From Helicobacter pylori (GTDB lineage Bacteria > Campylobacterota > Campylobacteria > Campylobacterales > Helicobacteraceae): 64,000 nt of DNA. A program made the translations under genes and the position numbers. Each line of letters opens with the position of its first letter. Positions within the stretch are counted from its first letter, which is position 1. The notes under the pieces are model-generated. The model saw only the letters and a program-made list of their open reading frames with translations, was not told where the DNA came from and made no database searches. Positions 32,213 through 44,401 of this stretch are shown here, piece after piece. The stretch spans positions 248,001-312,000 of the forward strand of contig CP032046.1 of NCBI GenBank assembly GCA_008032955.1, in the 5' to 3' direction.

Positions 32213-33643
32213 TCATTTCACCAAAATGATCCTATAACCTTGATTCAAGTCTAAAACTAAGAATCGTTTGGGTTTGCCTTTATATTTTTCTAAAGCATGG
32301 TTAAAATCCGCAACGCTTTTAACTTCAATCTCTTCAATTTTTGTGATGATGTTGCCTTGCCTAAAGCCGGCTTGCTCTGCTGGGGAATTTTCATTCACTT
32401 GAGAGACTAAAACCCCTTGAACATCATCGCTCAAACGCATAGACCTTTTGGTTTTTTGAGTTAAATCTTCTACTTGAAGCCCGTTCAATTGGCCTTGCGC
32501 GCCGTTTTGAGCAGAAATGGTTTCTTTTTTGTTAGGGTTTTTCCTTTCAGCTAGAGTGAGAGTGAAGGTGCGTTCTTTTTTGTCTCTAATGACTTTTAAG
32601 GTTACTCTTTGATTGGGTAGCATGGAGCCGATTAGATTTCTTAACTCATTCGTGTTTTTAACCTTTTTCCCATTGACTTCGGTGATCAAATCCCACACCA
32701 AAATCCCTGCTTTTTTAGCCGGAGAGTCTTTTTCTACGCTAATGACTACTGCCCCTTCTTTATTGTCATAAGAATTTTGCAAATCGCCGCTCAAATCTTG
32801 CAAGCCCACGCCCAAGTAACCTCTTTCAATCTTGCCGGTTTTGATGAGTTGGGTTACAATATCTTTAACCATGTTAGAAGGGATGGCAAAGCCAATGCCG
32901 TGGTTACCGCCGGTTTTAGAGATAATAGCGGTATTGATCCCCACTAACCCTCCACGGCTATCAATTAAAGCGCCGCCGGAATTTCCAGGATTAATAGAGG
33001 CGTCTGTTTGAATGAAATTCTCATAGCTGTTGATCCCAATCCCGCTTTTATTGAGTGCTGAAACAATGCCTTGCGTAACGCTTTCGCCCACGCCAAAAGG
33101 GTTGCCAATCGCAAAAACCAAATCGCCCACTGAAATATCGTTAGAATCAGAGAATTTGATCGTGGGTAAGTTGTCTTTAGTGATGCGAATCACCGCTAAA
33201 TCGCTTTCAGAATCCGTGCCTACTAAAGTAGCGGAATACTCTTTATTGCTCCCTGGAATGGTAACTTTAATCTTATCCGCGCCATCAATCACATGGTTAT
33301 TAGTTACAATATAGCCATCTTTAGAAATGATGACGCCGCTGCCCAAAGCCCTTTCCATTCTTTCTTTAGGGATCATGCCACCCAAATCCCCAAAAAATTG
33401 TTGGAAAAAGGGGTCGTTAAACACACCGCCACCTATAAAGTTGTTTTTAATCTTCTTTTCAGTAGAGATATTCACCACCGCTTTAATAGAATCCTTAATA
33501 GAATCGTGGTAAGAATAGATCGTATCCTCTTTAGAGGGGACGCTTATTCGCTCTTTCACTTTGGGCATGTTTTGGATTTGGATATTGCCCGCATTCAAGC
33601 TTAACGCTAAAGCCAAAGAGATAAAAAGGGTTTTTTTCATCAT
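32213..33643 (-). CDS. htrA: HtrA, secreted serine protease
   Basis: Periplasmic and secreted protease-chaperone that cleaves host E-cadherin. It has 476 residues. A signal peptide (MKKTLFISLALALSLNAG) is followed by the trypsin-like domain with TNNHVIDGADK (His), DSESDLAVIRI (Asp) and GNSGGALIDSRGG (Ser). Two PDZ domains follow (GYLGVGLQDL and MRLSDDVQGVLVSQV). Here the frame is complete, unlike the split HP1018/HP1019 of strain 26695. AAGGAAGT precedes the start; two adjacent ATG codons are possible. Confidence 0.96.
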   Translation of the reverse strand: MMKKTLFISLALALSLNAGNIQIQNMPKVKERISVPSKEDTIYSYHDSIKDSIKAVVNISTEKKIKNNFIGGGVFNDPFFQQFFGDLGGMIPKERMERALGSGVIISKDGYIVTNNHVIDGADKIKVTIPGSNKEYSATLVGTDSESDLAVIRITKDNLPTIKFSDSNDISVGDLVFAIGNPFGVGESVTQGIVSALNKSGIGINSYENFIQTDASINPGNSGGALIDSRGGLVGINTAIISKTGGNHGIGFAIPSNMVKDIVTQLIKTGKIERGYLGVGLQDLSGDLQNSYDNKEGAVVISVEKDSPAKKAGILVWDLITEVNGKKVKNTNELRNLIGSMLPNQRVTLKVIRDKKERTFTLTLAERKNPNKKETISAQNGAQGQLNGLQVEDLTQKTKRSMRLSDDVQGVLVSQVNENSPAEQAGFRQGNIITKIEEIEVKSVADFNHALEKYKGKPKRFLVLDLNQGYRIILVK

Positions 33644-33687
33644 GGTTACTTCCTTAAAATTTGCTAAACTTCAAAATTAAAAAAAGA

Positions 33688-35130
33688 TTATATCAAATCT
33701 TTTTTGTTATTTTCATTAGCTTTTTGTGTAAAATAGTATCCAATGTAACACACAACAGCAAAAACAATCGTTAAAATCATCCCGATGCGTTGATCCTTAT
33801 CCATAGCCGAACCAATCACGCCGATAATACACCCAGTGATCCCTATGAGTTGCAAAAAGGGCAGAAAGGGGGCTTTATAAGGCAAATCCTCTAAAGAATG
33901 CCCAGCTTTTAAGTATTGCTTGCGGAAAGAATATTGCGAAATGGACACGCTAACCCACACAATAATCACCGTGAAACTGATCACATTAATCAAGGCTTCC
34001 ACGACATTTTCTTTGGCATAAATTTGGACTAAAAGCCCTATAAGGGAAAAAGAAAGGGAAAAAAACATCGCATAAGTGGGCGTGCCTTGTCGGTTGAGTT
34101 GGGAAAAAACTTTAAAAAACATCTTTTGTTTGGATAGCCCATAAATCATGCGGCTCGCTCCATAAAGCCCTGAATTAGCGGTAGAAAACATCGCCGTAAT
34201 GATAACAGCGTTCATTATATCAGCCACATAAGGGATACCCATGCCAATAAAGGGCAAGTTGATGCGTTCTAAAACGCTCACAAAAGGGCTTTGCGCGATA
34301 GACGAATCGCTCATGGGTAAAAAAACAGAAATGACAAACACAGAGCCTAAAAAGAAAAAGACAATCCGCCACAAAGTCGCTTTAATCGCTTTGGGCATCA
34401 CCTCGCTAGCGTTTTTAGTCTCTCCTACAGCCACCCCAATGACTTCTGTGCCAGTGAAAGCAAAAATAACAGCGAGCATCGCGCTAAAAACCGCTGCGCT
34501 CCCGTTAGGGAAAAACCCCTTATCGCCAAAATGGAAGTTATCAAAAATAGAACTAAACCCATGCAAATAGATTTGATAGATGATCCCAATCGCACCAATG
34601 CCTATAAAAGCGATCACCGCTAAAACCTTAATCAGGCTGAAGAAAAACTCGCCCTCGGCAAAAATTTTAACCGAAAAAAAGTTCAATAAAAAAACTAACG
34701 CAATGCATGAAATAACCCAATAATGGATAGGAATATTTACAAACCAGCGTTGCATGAGCATGCCTATAGCAATATATTCTAACGCAACCGTGATCACCCA
34801 GCCAAGCCAATACATCCAAAAAACCATATAGCCCGTGCCAGGGCCTATGAATTTAGCCGCATAATCCCCAAAGCTTCCTGTAGTGGGATAAACGCTAGCC
34901 AATTCGCCTAAAGAGAGCATGATGCAATAAACCACAAGCCCTCCAAAACCATAAGCGATCAAGGTCCCTAAAGGGCCAGCGCTCGCAATATTACCTCCAG
35001 TGCCTACAAAAAGCCCTGTGCCAATCGCTCCTCCAAATGCAATCATTAAGAGATGGCGCATTTTCATGTCTCTTTTAAGCTCGCCTTGTTTTTGCGTGGT
35101 ATTTTGATGCGTTATCTCTTGATTGTCCAT
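33688..35130 (-). CDS. APC-family amino-acid permease (lysine/arginine permease type)
   Basis: Twelve-helix cytoplasmic-membrane transporter, 480 residues. The AAT-family signature is seen as HLLMIAFGGAIGTGLFVGTGGNIASAGP (helix 1), ELASVYPTTGSFGDYAAKFIGPGTGYMVFW and FTGTEVIGVAVGETKNASEVMPKAI. Annotated as rocE or lysP in other strains; which amino acid is moved is not provable here. It has its own promoter and a strong AAGGAGGTG ribosome site. Confidence 0.88.
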   Translation of the reverse strand: MDNQEITHQNTTQKQGELKRDMKMRHLLMIAFGGAIGTGLFVGTGGNIASAGPLGTLIAYGFGGLVVYCIMLSLGELASVYPTTGSFGDYAAKFIGPGTGYMVFWMYWLGWVITVALEYIAIGMLMQRWFVNIPIHYWVISCIALVFLLNFFSVKIFAEGEFFFSLIKVLAVIAFIGIGAIGIIYQIYLHGFSSIFDNFHFGDKGFFPNGSAAVFSAMLAVIFAFTGTEVIGVAVGETKNASEVMPKAIKATLWRIVFFFLGSVFVISVFLPMSDSSIAQSPFVSVLERINLPFIGMGIPYVADIMNAVIITAMFSTANSGLYGASRMIYGLSKQKMFFKVFSQLNRQGTPTYAMFFSLSFSLIGLLVQIYAKENVVEALINVISFTVIIVWVSVSISQYSFRKQYLKAGHSLEDLPYKAPFLPFLQLIGITGCIIGVIGSAMDKDQRIGMILTIVFAVVCYIGYYFTQKANENNKKDLI

Positions 35131-35167
35131 GCGACACCTCCTTAGATTGAAAATAAAAATAGCTTGA

Positions 35168-35173
35168 ATTATA
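35168..35173 (-). promoter_or_regulatory. -10 box of the amino-acid permease gene
   Basis: TATAAT on the minus strand, about 38 bases before the permease start codon. The rest of the 196-bp gap down to pgsA is AT-rich and shows no ORF. Confidence 0.6.
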
Positions 35174-35326
35174 ACAAAAATAAAATAAAATGATTTTTTT
35201 TAATTGAATATTGAAAATAAAATTTTAAAAAAACGAAAGAATGCTAAAGTTAATGTTTATCAATATTTGATGAGAGCAGAGTTTTAAGGTATTTTTTAAA
35301 GAACGCTAAAAACTTCTTTTAAAACA

Positions 35327-35866
35327 TTAAGATTTATAATATTTAATGGTGTAATCTATCCCCGAATAAAGGGTTAAAAAAACCGCTATAGCCACAAGCA
35401 CATAGGAGTAAGTTAAATTGGCTAATAAAGCGCCAATCGCCACGACTTGAGACACGGTTTTATACTTGCCTAACGCATTGACAGGAATATCCTTTTTTTC
35501 ATTAGCGGCTAAAACCCTAAGCCCTGAAATAAAAAATTCGCGCCCTAAAATCACAAACGGGATCCACGCATTCACACGATCCAAATAAACTAGCCCTAAA
35601 AACGCACTCAAAATAAGGATTTTATCCGCTAAAGGATCAAAGATTTCCCCAAAGCGCGATTTGGCTTTATAGCTTCTAGCGATGTAGCCGTCCAATAAAT
35701 CCGTGAGCGCGGCAAATAAAAAAACCAATGAAGAGATCATGTTAATGTGAAAGGGGGTTAAAAAACTAAAATAAGTGCGCGTGTTTAGCAATAAAAATAA
35801 TAAAAATAAGGATAAGACAATGCGTAAAATCGTTAAAAAATTAGGCAGGAGTTTTAAAACTTTCAT
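35327..35866 (-). CDS. pgsA: Phosphatidylglycerophosphate synthase
   Basis: Makes phosphatidylglycerol-phosphate from CDP-diacylglycerol and glycerol-3-phosphate. It has 179 residues from the ATG at 35866, chosen because it overlaps the previous gene as ATGA and starts MKVLKLLPNFLT like the family; an upstream codon at 35929 is unlikely. The CDP-alcohol phosphotransferase motif DLLDGYIARSYKAKSRFGEI followed by FDPLADK is complete, and four or five hydrophobic helices surround it. Confidence 0.92.
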   Translation of the reverse strand: MKVLKLLPNFLTILRIVLSLFLLFLLLNTRTYFSFLTPFHINMISSLVFLFAALTDLLDGYIARSYKAKSRFGEIFDPLADKILILSAFLGLVYLDRVNAWIPFVILGREFFISGLRVLAANEKKDIPVNALGKYKTVSQVVAIGALLANLTYSYVLVAIAVFLTLYSGIDYTIKYYKS

Positions 35867-36471
35867 GCTTTCAAAAAGACTTGTGAAAAATTCAAAAACG
35901 CACGCCCTAAAAAGCTGAGCGCCACACACATTAAAATCACAGCGATCGTTAAAAAGATGATAACTAACGCTTGCGCTAAAACCCCTAAAAGAGCGATCAT
36001 GAAACTAAAAAGCAACAATCTAAACCCGCTTAAAAAAAACCTTTCTTGAGTGTAAAGGCTCAATTCTCTATAGAGTTTGTGCAAATAAAAAACAGAAACG
36101 CCATTACCGATTAATGAAAGGGCGTTATTGGCGTTAGGGATAAGATAGCCTAAAAGAGCGCATAAAATCACCGCCAAAAAACTGAAAGCAAAATTTTCAA
36201 AAAAACTCAGATGGCGCGTGATTTTAGAAAGCTTATAAAAACCAATCGCTCCGGCAATGAACCCAATCGCGCACAAAAAAAGAGACAATAACACGATATA
36301 AGCCAATTGATTATTGAAGAGGTTAGAAATTTGAAACGATTTTGCCCCGCTTGAAACAAGAAAAAGCACCAACAAAATAGCCCCACACAAAGGGGCGAAA
36401 AAATAGCCCAACAAGCATTTTTTAACGAATCGCAACTCTTTATTCTGGTGGATATGGATAATGTTTTTCAA
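35863..36471 (-). CDS. Multi-pass membrane protein of unknown function
   Basis: A 202-residue protein with five hydrophobic helices, short loops and a His/Lys-rich N-terminus (NIIHIHQNKELRFVKK). I recognise no family. Its stop overlaps the pgsA start (ATGA), so the two are coupled, which hints at a membrane or lipid role but does not prove one. HP1015. Confidence 0.75.
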   Translation of the reverse strand: MKNIIHIHQNKELRFVKKCLLGYFFAPLCGAILLVLFLVSSGAKSFQISNLFNNQLAYIVLLSLFLCAIGFIAGAIGFYKLSKITRHLSFFENFAFSFLAVILCALLGYLIPNANNALSLIGNGVSVFYLHKLYRELSLYTQERFFLSGFRLLLFSFMIALLGVLAQALVIIFLTIAVILMCVALSFLGRAFLNFSQVFLKA

Positions 36472-36480
36472 AAAAAATCT

Positions 36481-37269
36481 TTATTTAAAAGTAGTCCCAC
36501 CATCCACAACGATCGTTTGCCCTGTAAGCCAACCGCTTTGGGTCTCATCGCATAAAAAATAAGCCGCCCCGGCTAGATCGTTAGGATTGCCCATGCGCTT
36601 TAGGGGCGATTGCTCTTCTACTTTTTCTTTAATCTCTACATAATCAGGGAAAGCTTTCAAAGCGTCCGTATCAATAGGCCCGCCGCTAACCGCATTCACT
36701 CTAATGTTAAACTCGCCTAAATCCACAGCAGCGTATTTGACTATGGTTTCTACGGCGTTTTTAGAATTGCCATGCCCGGCGTAATTGGGCATATAGACCA
36801 GATTCCCGGTAGAGCTTAAGCTCACGATCGCCCCACCGCCTATTTTTTGCATGCGTTTTGCCGCTTCTTGAGCCCCTACGACAAACGCTAACACGGTGGC
36901 TGTGTAAATGTTGTTTAACCCCTTAGGTTTTAATCGCATAAACGGCGCAAATCCGCCCACGACAGAGCGCCCATAAATAATGGCGTTAGAAATAAAAAAA
37001 TCCACTCTGTCAAAATCCGCGTCAATTTGCTTAAAAAGCTCTGTGTATTGCTCAGGCTCTAAAACATTAAGGGGGTAGGCTTTGGCTTTAATGGAATATT
37101 TTTGCTCCACATCTTCTATAATTTTATTCGCTTCTTCAACATTTTTATTGTAAGTGAAAGCGATATTCACGCCACTTTGAGCGAAGCGATACAATATCGC
37201 CTTGCCAATCCCTCTAGTCGCGCCGCTGATCACTAGGGTTTTATTTTTCATGTGATTGGAACCATTCAT
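36481..37269 (-). CDS. Short-chain dehydrogenase with enoyl-ACP-reductase signature
   Basis: An NAD(P)-dependent SDR of 262 residues, annotated in other strains as 7-alpha-hydroxysteroid dehydrogenase. The cofactor loop is [11 protein letters not shown]. The active site reads [12 protein letters not shown]: Tyr, six residues, Lys, the spacing of enoyl-ACP reductases (FabI, FabL) and not the Y-x3-K of ordinary SDRs. The C-terminus [18 protein letters not shown] is also reductase-like. So a FabL-type role in fatty-acid synthesis is more likely than steroid chemistry. The start overlaps the dapA stop. HP1014. Confidence 0.75.
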   Translation of the reverse strand: MNGSNHMKNKTLVISGATRGIGKAILYRFAQSGVNIAFTYNKNVEEANKIIEDVEQKYSIKAKAYPLNVLEPEQYTELFKQIDADFDRVDFFISNAIIYGRSVVGGFAPFMRLKPKGLNNIYTATVLAFVVGAQEAAKRMQKIGGGAIVSLSSTGNLVYMPNYAGHGNSKNAVETIVKYAAVDLGEFNIRVNAVSGGPIDTDALKAFPDYVEIKEKVEEQSPLKRMGNPNDLAGAAYFLCDETQSGWLTGQTIVVDGGTTFK

Positions 37270-38168
37270 GCAATTACCTCATATTGTTGTAAAGTTTTTT
37301 CTAAAAGTTGAATCGTTTCTTTGCTTGGGGCCACTAAAGGCAGTCTGTAACTTGGGTTTTCAATCAAGCCGGCTAAATGCATAGCCATTTTAATAGGGAT
37401 GGGATTTGTTTCTACAAAAAGGGCTTGATGCAAACTAAAAAGCTTATTTTGGATTTCTAGGGCTTGTTGGTATTTTTGTTTGAGCGCGCAATTGACCATT
37501 TGTGAAATCAAATTAGGCATTAAATTACCGGTCACTGAAATCACGCCGCACCCTCCTGAAAACATGATAGAGTGGTTGAGTGAATCTTCCCCGCTAAAAA
37601 TTTTAAAATCTTTTTCATAATAATGCAATTCTGTTACTCTTTTCAAAGAACCAGACGCTTCCTTAATGGCTTTAATGTTAGGGACTTCTCTAAAGAGTTT
37701 GAGAGCGGTTGGGACTTCAATAGACACGCCTGTTCGGCTTGGCACATCATAAAGCATGACAGGGATTTCTACCGATTGAGCGATAGTTTTATAATGCTCA
37801 AACAGGCCTTGTTGGGTGGGGCGGTTATAATAGGGGCTTACACATAAAATCGCATCCGCACCGATTTTTTGAGCGAACTTTGCCAAAGAAAGGGACTCAC
37901 TCGTGGCGTTACTGCCCACGCCGGCTAACACTTTCATGCGTGAATTGGAAGGGGTTTTAGTGCTTTTGCAAGTCTCTATGGCGATTTCAATGCAACGCAT
38001 GTGCTCTTTGTGGGTGAGCGTGGCGGATTCCCCTGTCGTGCCAACAGGCACGCATGCGTCCATGCCCTGAAAAATTTGGCGCTTGATCAAGGTTTCATAA
38101 GCGATCTCATCAACGCTCAAATCTTTTTTAAAAGGCGTAATTAACGCACTAGATGAATGAAATTGCAT
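37266..38168 (-). CDS. dapA: 4-hydroxy-tetrahydrodipicolinate synthase
   Basis: Condenses pyruvate and aspartate semialdehyde in lysine and diaminopimelate synthesis, hence peptidoglycan. It has 300 residues. [14 protein letters not shown], the catalytic tyrosine in [12 protein letters not shown] and the Schiff-base lysine in [14 protein letters not shown] are present. It overlaps the SDR gene downstream by 4 bases and lies 14 bases after the M16 peptidase gene. Confidence 0.95.
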   Translation of the reverse strand: MQFHSSSALITPFKKDLSVDEIAYETLIKRQIFQGMDACVPVGTTGESATLTHKEHMRCIEIAIETCKSTKTPSNSRMKVLAGVGSNATSESLSLAKFAQKIGADAILCVSPYYNRPTQQGLFEHYKTIAQSVEIPVMLYDVPSRTGVSIEVPTALKLFREVPNIKAIKEASGSLKRVTELHYYEKDFKIFSGEDSLNHSIMFSGGCGVISVTGNLMPNLISQMVNCALKQKYQQALEIQNKLFSLHQALFVETNPIPIKMAMHLAGLIENPSYRLPLVAPSKETIQLLEKTLQQYEVIA

Positions 38169-38182
38169 GCGATAAGGCTCTT

Positions 38183-42635
<4,453 letters not shown>

Positions 42636-42683
42636 TAGAAATCCTTTAAATCATCATGTTTAAAAATCAGTTTGTTTGGTGTG

Positions 42684-42689
42684 ATTATA
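42684..42689 (-). promoter_or_regulatory. -10 box of ppk
   Basis: TATAAT on the minus strand about 50 bases before the ppk start, in the context CATTATATAATCAC. Confidence 0.55.
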
Positions 42690-42728
42690 TAATGAAATGA
42701 TAATAGTTGAAGCTTTTTTAAAAAGTCA

Positions 42729-42806
42729 TGGTCGGAGTAGCGGGATTCAAACCCACGACCTCACCCACCCCAAGGGTGCGCGCTAATCAGGCTGCGCCAT
42801 ACTCCG
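42729..42806 (-). tRNA. tRNA-Pro (anticodon GGG), CCA encoded
   Basis: The minus strand folds as a full cloverleaf. The acceptor is CGGAGTA/TACTCCG, the D-arm GCGC...GCGC, and the anticodon stem CACCC/GGGTG with loop TTGGGGT, which places GGG at 34-36. The T-arm is GTGGG-TTTGAAT-CCCGC. The discriminator A and CCA are encoded. It is 78 bases long with CCA. Confidence 0.95.
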
Positions 42807-42821
42807 CAATCAAAAAGGGAG

Positions 42822-42827
42822 ATTGTA
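42822..42827 (-). promoter_or_regulatory. -10 box of tRNA-Pro
   Basis: TACAAT on the minus strand, about 16 bases before the mature tRNA 5' end. Confidence 0.5.
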
Positions 42828-42953
42828 GCGCGAGTTTGCTTAGTTGTTGTTTAAAAACTCTTTTTTGTAAAACTTCATTTTTTGAATAAAACTTCATTTA
42901 ACCCTAAAAGATCGCTTAAAATTTTTTTTAGCGTTTTTTGGGTTGATTGTTTC

Positions 42954-42959
42954 TATAAT
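42954..42959 (+). promoter_or_regulatory. -10 box of the toxin-antitoxin-like transcript
   Basis: Perfect TATAAT (context TTCTATAATAAACG) directing plus-strand transcription from about 42966 into the folded leader and the short hydrophobic ORF. Nothing else on the plus strand would use it. Confidence 0.65.
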
Positions 42960-42965
42960 AAACGA

Positions 42966-43071
42966 ACGCAAGTAGTAATCTCTTGGTTTTCTCTTTGGTT
43001 GCGGTATTTGGAGTATGTTAGGGTTTGGGGTAATAGTGGGTGGTTACCCCGAAAGGAGATAACCTAACATG
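42966..43071 (+). promoter_or_regulatory. Self-pairing mRNA leader that hides the start codon
   Basis: Three nested helices can form. AGTAGTAATCTC (42971-42982) pairs with 43071-43082 just inside the ORF (one G-U). ATGTTAGG (43015-43022) pairs with CCTAACAT (43063-43070), covering the ATG. GGGGTAA (43027-43033) pairs with TTACCCC (43044-43050). The ribosome site AAGGAG (43053-43058) is left in an internal loop. A fourth pairing, GTTGCGG (42998-43004) with CCGCAAC (43106-43112), is an alternative. A 15-codon ORF (43015-43062) also lies in the leader. The fold is typical of type I toxin mRNAs kept silent until processed; that use here is inference. Confidence 0.6.
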
Positions 43072-43114
43072 AGATTACTATTAGTAATCATAGTTTTAAT
43101 GGTGTCCGCAACGC
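43015..43114 (-). ncRNA. Predicted antisense RNA to the short ORF (antitoxin candidate)
   Basis: A perfect minus-strand TATAAT lies at 43121-43126, inside the ORF and with no minus-strand gene start nearby. Transcription would begin about 43114 and run back across the first codons, the ATG, the ribosome site and the leader hairpins. The 3' end is not visible as a T-run, so the given end is a guess. This layout is that of H. pylori Iso-type antitoxin RNAs. Confidence 0.4.
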
Positions 43115-43221
43115 CACTATATTATACTAAAATTTTGGCTCTGGCGCAAGAGCACTTGGGTCAAATCTTACCAGCGGATTTGACTCAAACTTTTAATTTT
43201 TTGAAACTTCTTTTTCTTTAA
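43069..43221 (+). CDS. Short hydrophobic peptide, candidate type I toxin
   Basis: A 50-codon ORF. Residues 1-14 (MRLLLVIIVLMVSA) form one membrane segment, then a mixed region and a hydrophobic end (FNFLKLLFL). AAGGAG is well spaced before the ATG, but both can be sequestered by the leader. H. pylori carries families of such peptides with antisense RNAs (AapA/IsoA and related). I do not recognise this peptide as a named member. Oddity: a strong terminator hairpin lies inside the ORF, so the transcript may end before the stop codon; the true coding end, or the frame, may differ. Confidence 0.45.
   Translation: MRLLLVIIVLMVSATPLYYTKILALAQEHLGQILPADLTQTFNFLKLLFL
43156..43202 (+). terminator. 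Strong hairpin with T-rich tail inside the short ORF
   Basis: TTGGGTCAAATC and GATTTGACTCAA form a 12-bp stem (one G-U) around TTACCAGCG, followed by CTTTTAATTTTTT. It would end the plus-strand transcript at about 235 bases. Confidence 0.7.
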
Positions 43222-43309
43222 AAAATTTCTTTTGATGATAAAACTTCTCTTTCTTGTAACTAAAGGGTTTTTATCTCTACCCCTTAAAAAAGTTTTGTTC
43301 TAAAATTTT

Positions 43310-44401
43310 TCATTCAGGTTTGACTTGTTGCTTTAGGAGTAGGGGGAGTAGGAAGTCCCTGATTTGTTCTAATTTTTTAGAAGTTCTTGTGTTAATGGAT
43401 ATAAGCGTGAGTAGGGGCATCATAATTTGATTAAATTTTTTAATTTCATGCACGGACGGCATGTAAATAGGATATTTTTTAAGCAAATTTTTTTGCAAGT
43501 GTTTAAGGCTAGTTCCTTGAAAAAAGCTTTGATTGATATGGTTTTTTATACTTGAGAGCAGTAAATATAAATAGTCGCTAAATTCGTTAGCGCAAATACA
43601 CCAAGTATCCGTTGAATAAGAAGCTTTGCCTACATAAAATTTAATACCAGCATTACCGCCAGTGTTTAAAAAGCAATTTCTGCCATCAATGATCGCTTTA
43701 GGGTAGGATAGGATATTATCTCCGCTTGTAAAAAAGGGGTATTTATCTTGGGTTTTTTGGGCGTTTTTAACCATAATGTTAGATTTAGGATTTTCAATAA
43801 TAATTTGTTCTAGCTTTGCATTTTTAGGTTTGTATTTGAAATAATATTCATAGATTTTATAAGCGAGCGTGTGTAAAAGCTCGTTGATTTTATGGTTGTT
43901 CTCTATTTTTTGATCTAAAATAGAAAGCGTGCGGGCGATTTTTTGTTGTGTTTCTATATTTGGCAATAAGACTTCTATTTCTTGAAAAATTGTTTTTGGA
44001 ATAATTGGCACAACTGTAGAGAGAGCTATATTTTTAAAAAGTTCTTTTTTATTAGATAGATAGTAGTATAAGTAGTATGGATTACAAAAATCTTTAATGT
44101 CTGTAATAGAATTTATTTGTTGATTTGTTGCGCATTTATCAAAACACATGCGAACCATACCCACATCACCTATACACCCTACAAGAATGCTTGTATTATC
44201 TATTGTGTTGTTTTGTATGCTTTTTAAACCACTATCACTAAGCGTTCTTGGTGTTTTGATAATACGATATGTGCCATGCAAATCATTTGGCGTAATAAAC
44301 ATGTATTTGCCATTAAAAAAATCTAAATTAGAAGTTTTAGGGGTTTTTCCTGTTACGATTTTTCCTAAATCTTTTAAACAAAATGTTTGCCACTCACTCA
44401 A
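43310..44401 (-). CDS. hsdS: Type I restriction specificity subunit HsdS
   Basis: DNA-recognition subunit of the HsdRMS complex. It has 363 residues with two target-recognition domains: TRD1 about 1-150 (starting WQTFCLKDLGKIVTGKTPKTS), a central helix QQKIARTLSILDQKIENNHKINELLHTLA, and TRD2 about 200-330 with a closing helix TRTSKKLEQIRDFLLPLLLKQQ. The second TRD begins LEQIIIENPKSN. The start is TTG (TTG AGT GAG TGG), overlapping the hsdM stop by 8 bases. The recognised sequence cannot be predicted from this. HP0462-like. Confidence 0.9.
   Translation of the reverse strand: MSEWQTFCLKDLGKIVTGKTPKTSNLDFFNGKYMFITPNDLHGTYRIIKTPRTLSDSGLKSIQNNTIDNTSILVGCIGDVGMVRMCFDKCATNQQINSITDIKDFCNPYYLYYYLSNKKELFKNIALSTVVPIIPKTIFQEIEVLLPNIETQQKIARTLSILDQKIENNHKINELLHTLAYKIYEYYFKYKPKNAKLEQIIIENPKSNIMVKNAQKTQDKYPFFTSGDNILSYPKAIIDGRNCFLNTGGNAGIKFYVGKASYSTDTWCICANEFSDYLYLLLSSIKNHINQSFFQGTSLKHLQKNLLKKYPIYMPSVHEIKKFNQIMMPLLTLISINTRTSKKLEQIRDFLLPLLLKQQVKPE

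Noticed and set aside
35866-35929. Upstream start for pgsA
   Set aside because: It would overlap the preceding membrane protein gene by 67 bases and add a tail not seen in the family.
42882-43067. A 61-codon plus-strand ORF before the short hydrophobic ORF
   Set aside because: It begins upstream of the TATAAT, has no ribosome site, and runs through the structured leader; its codons follow the RNA fold, not a protein.
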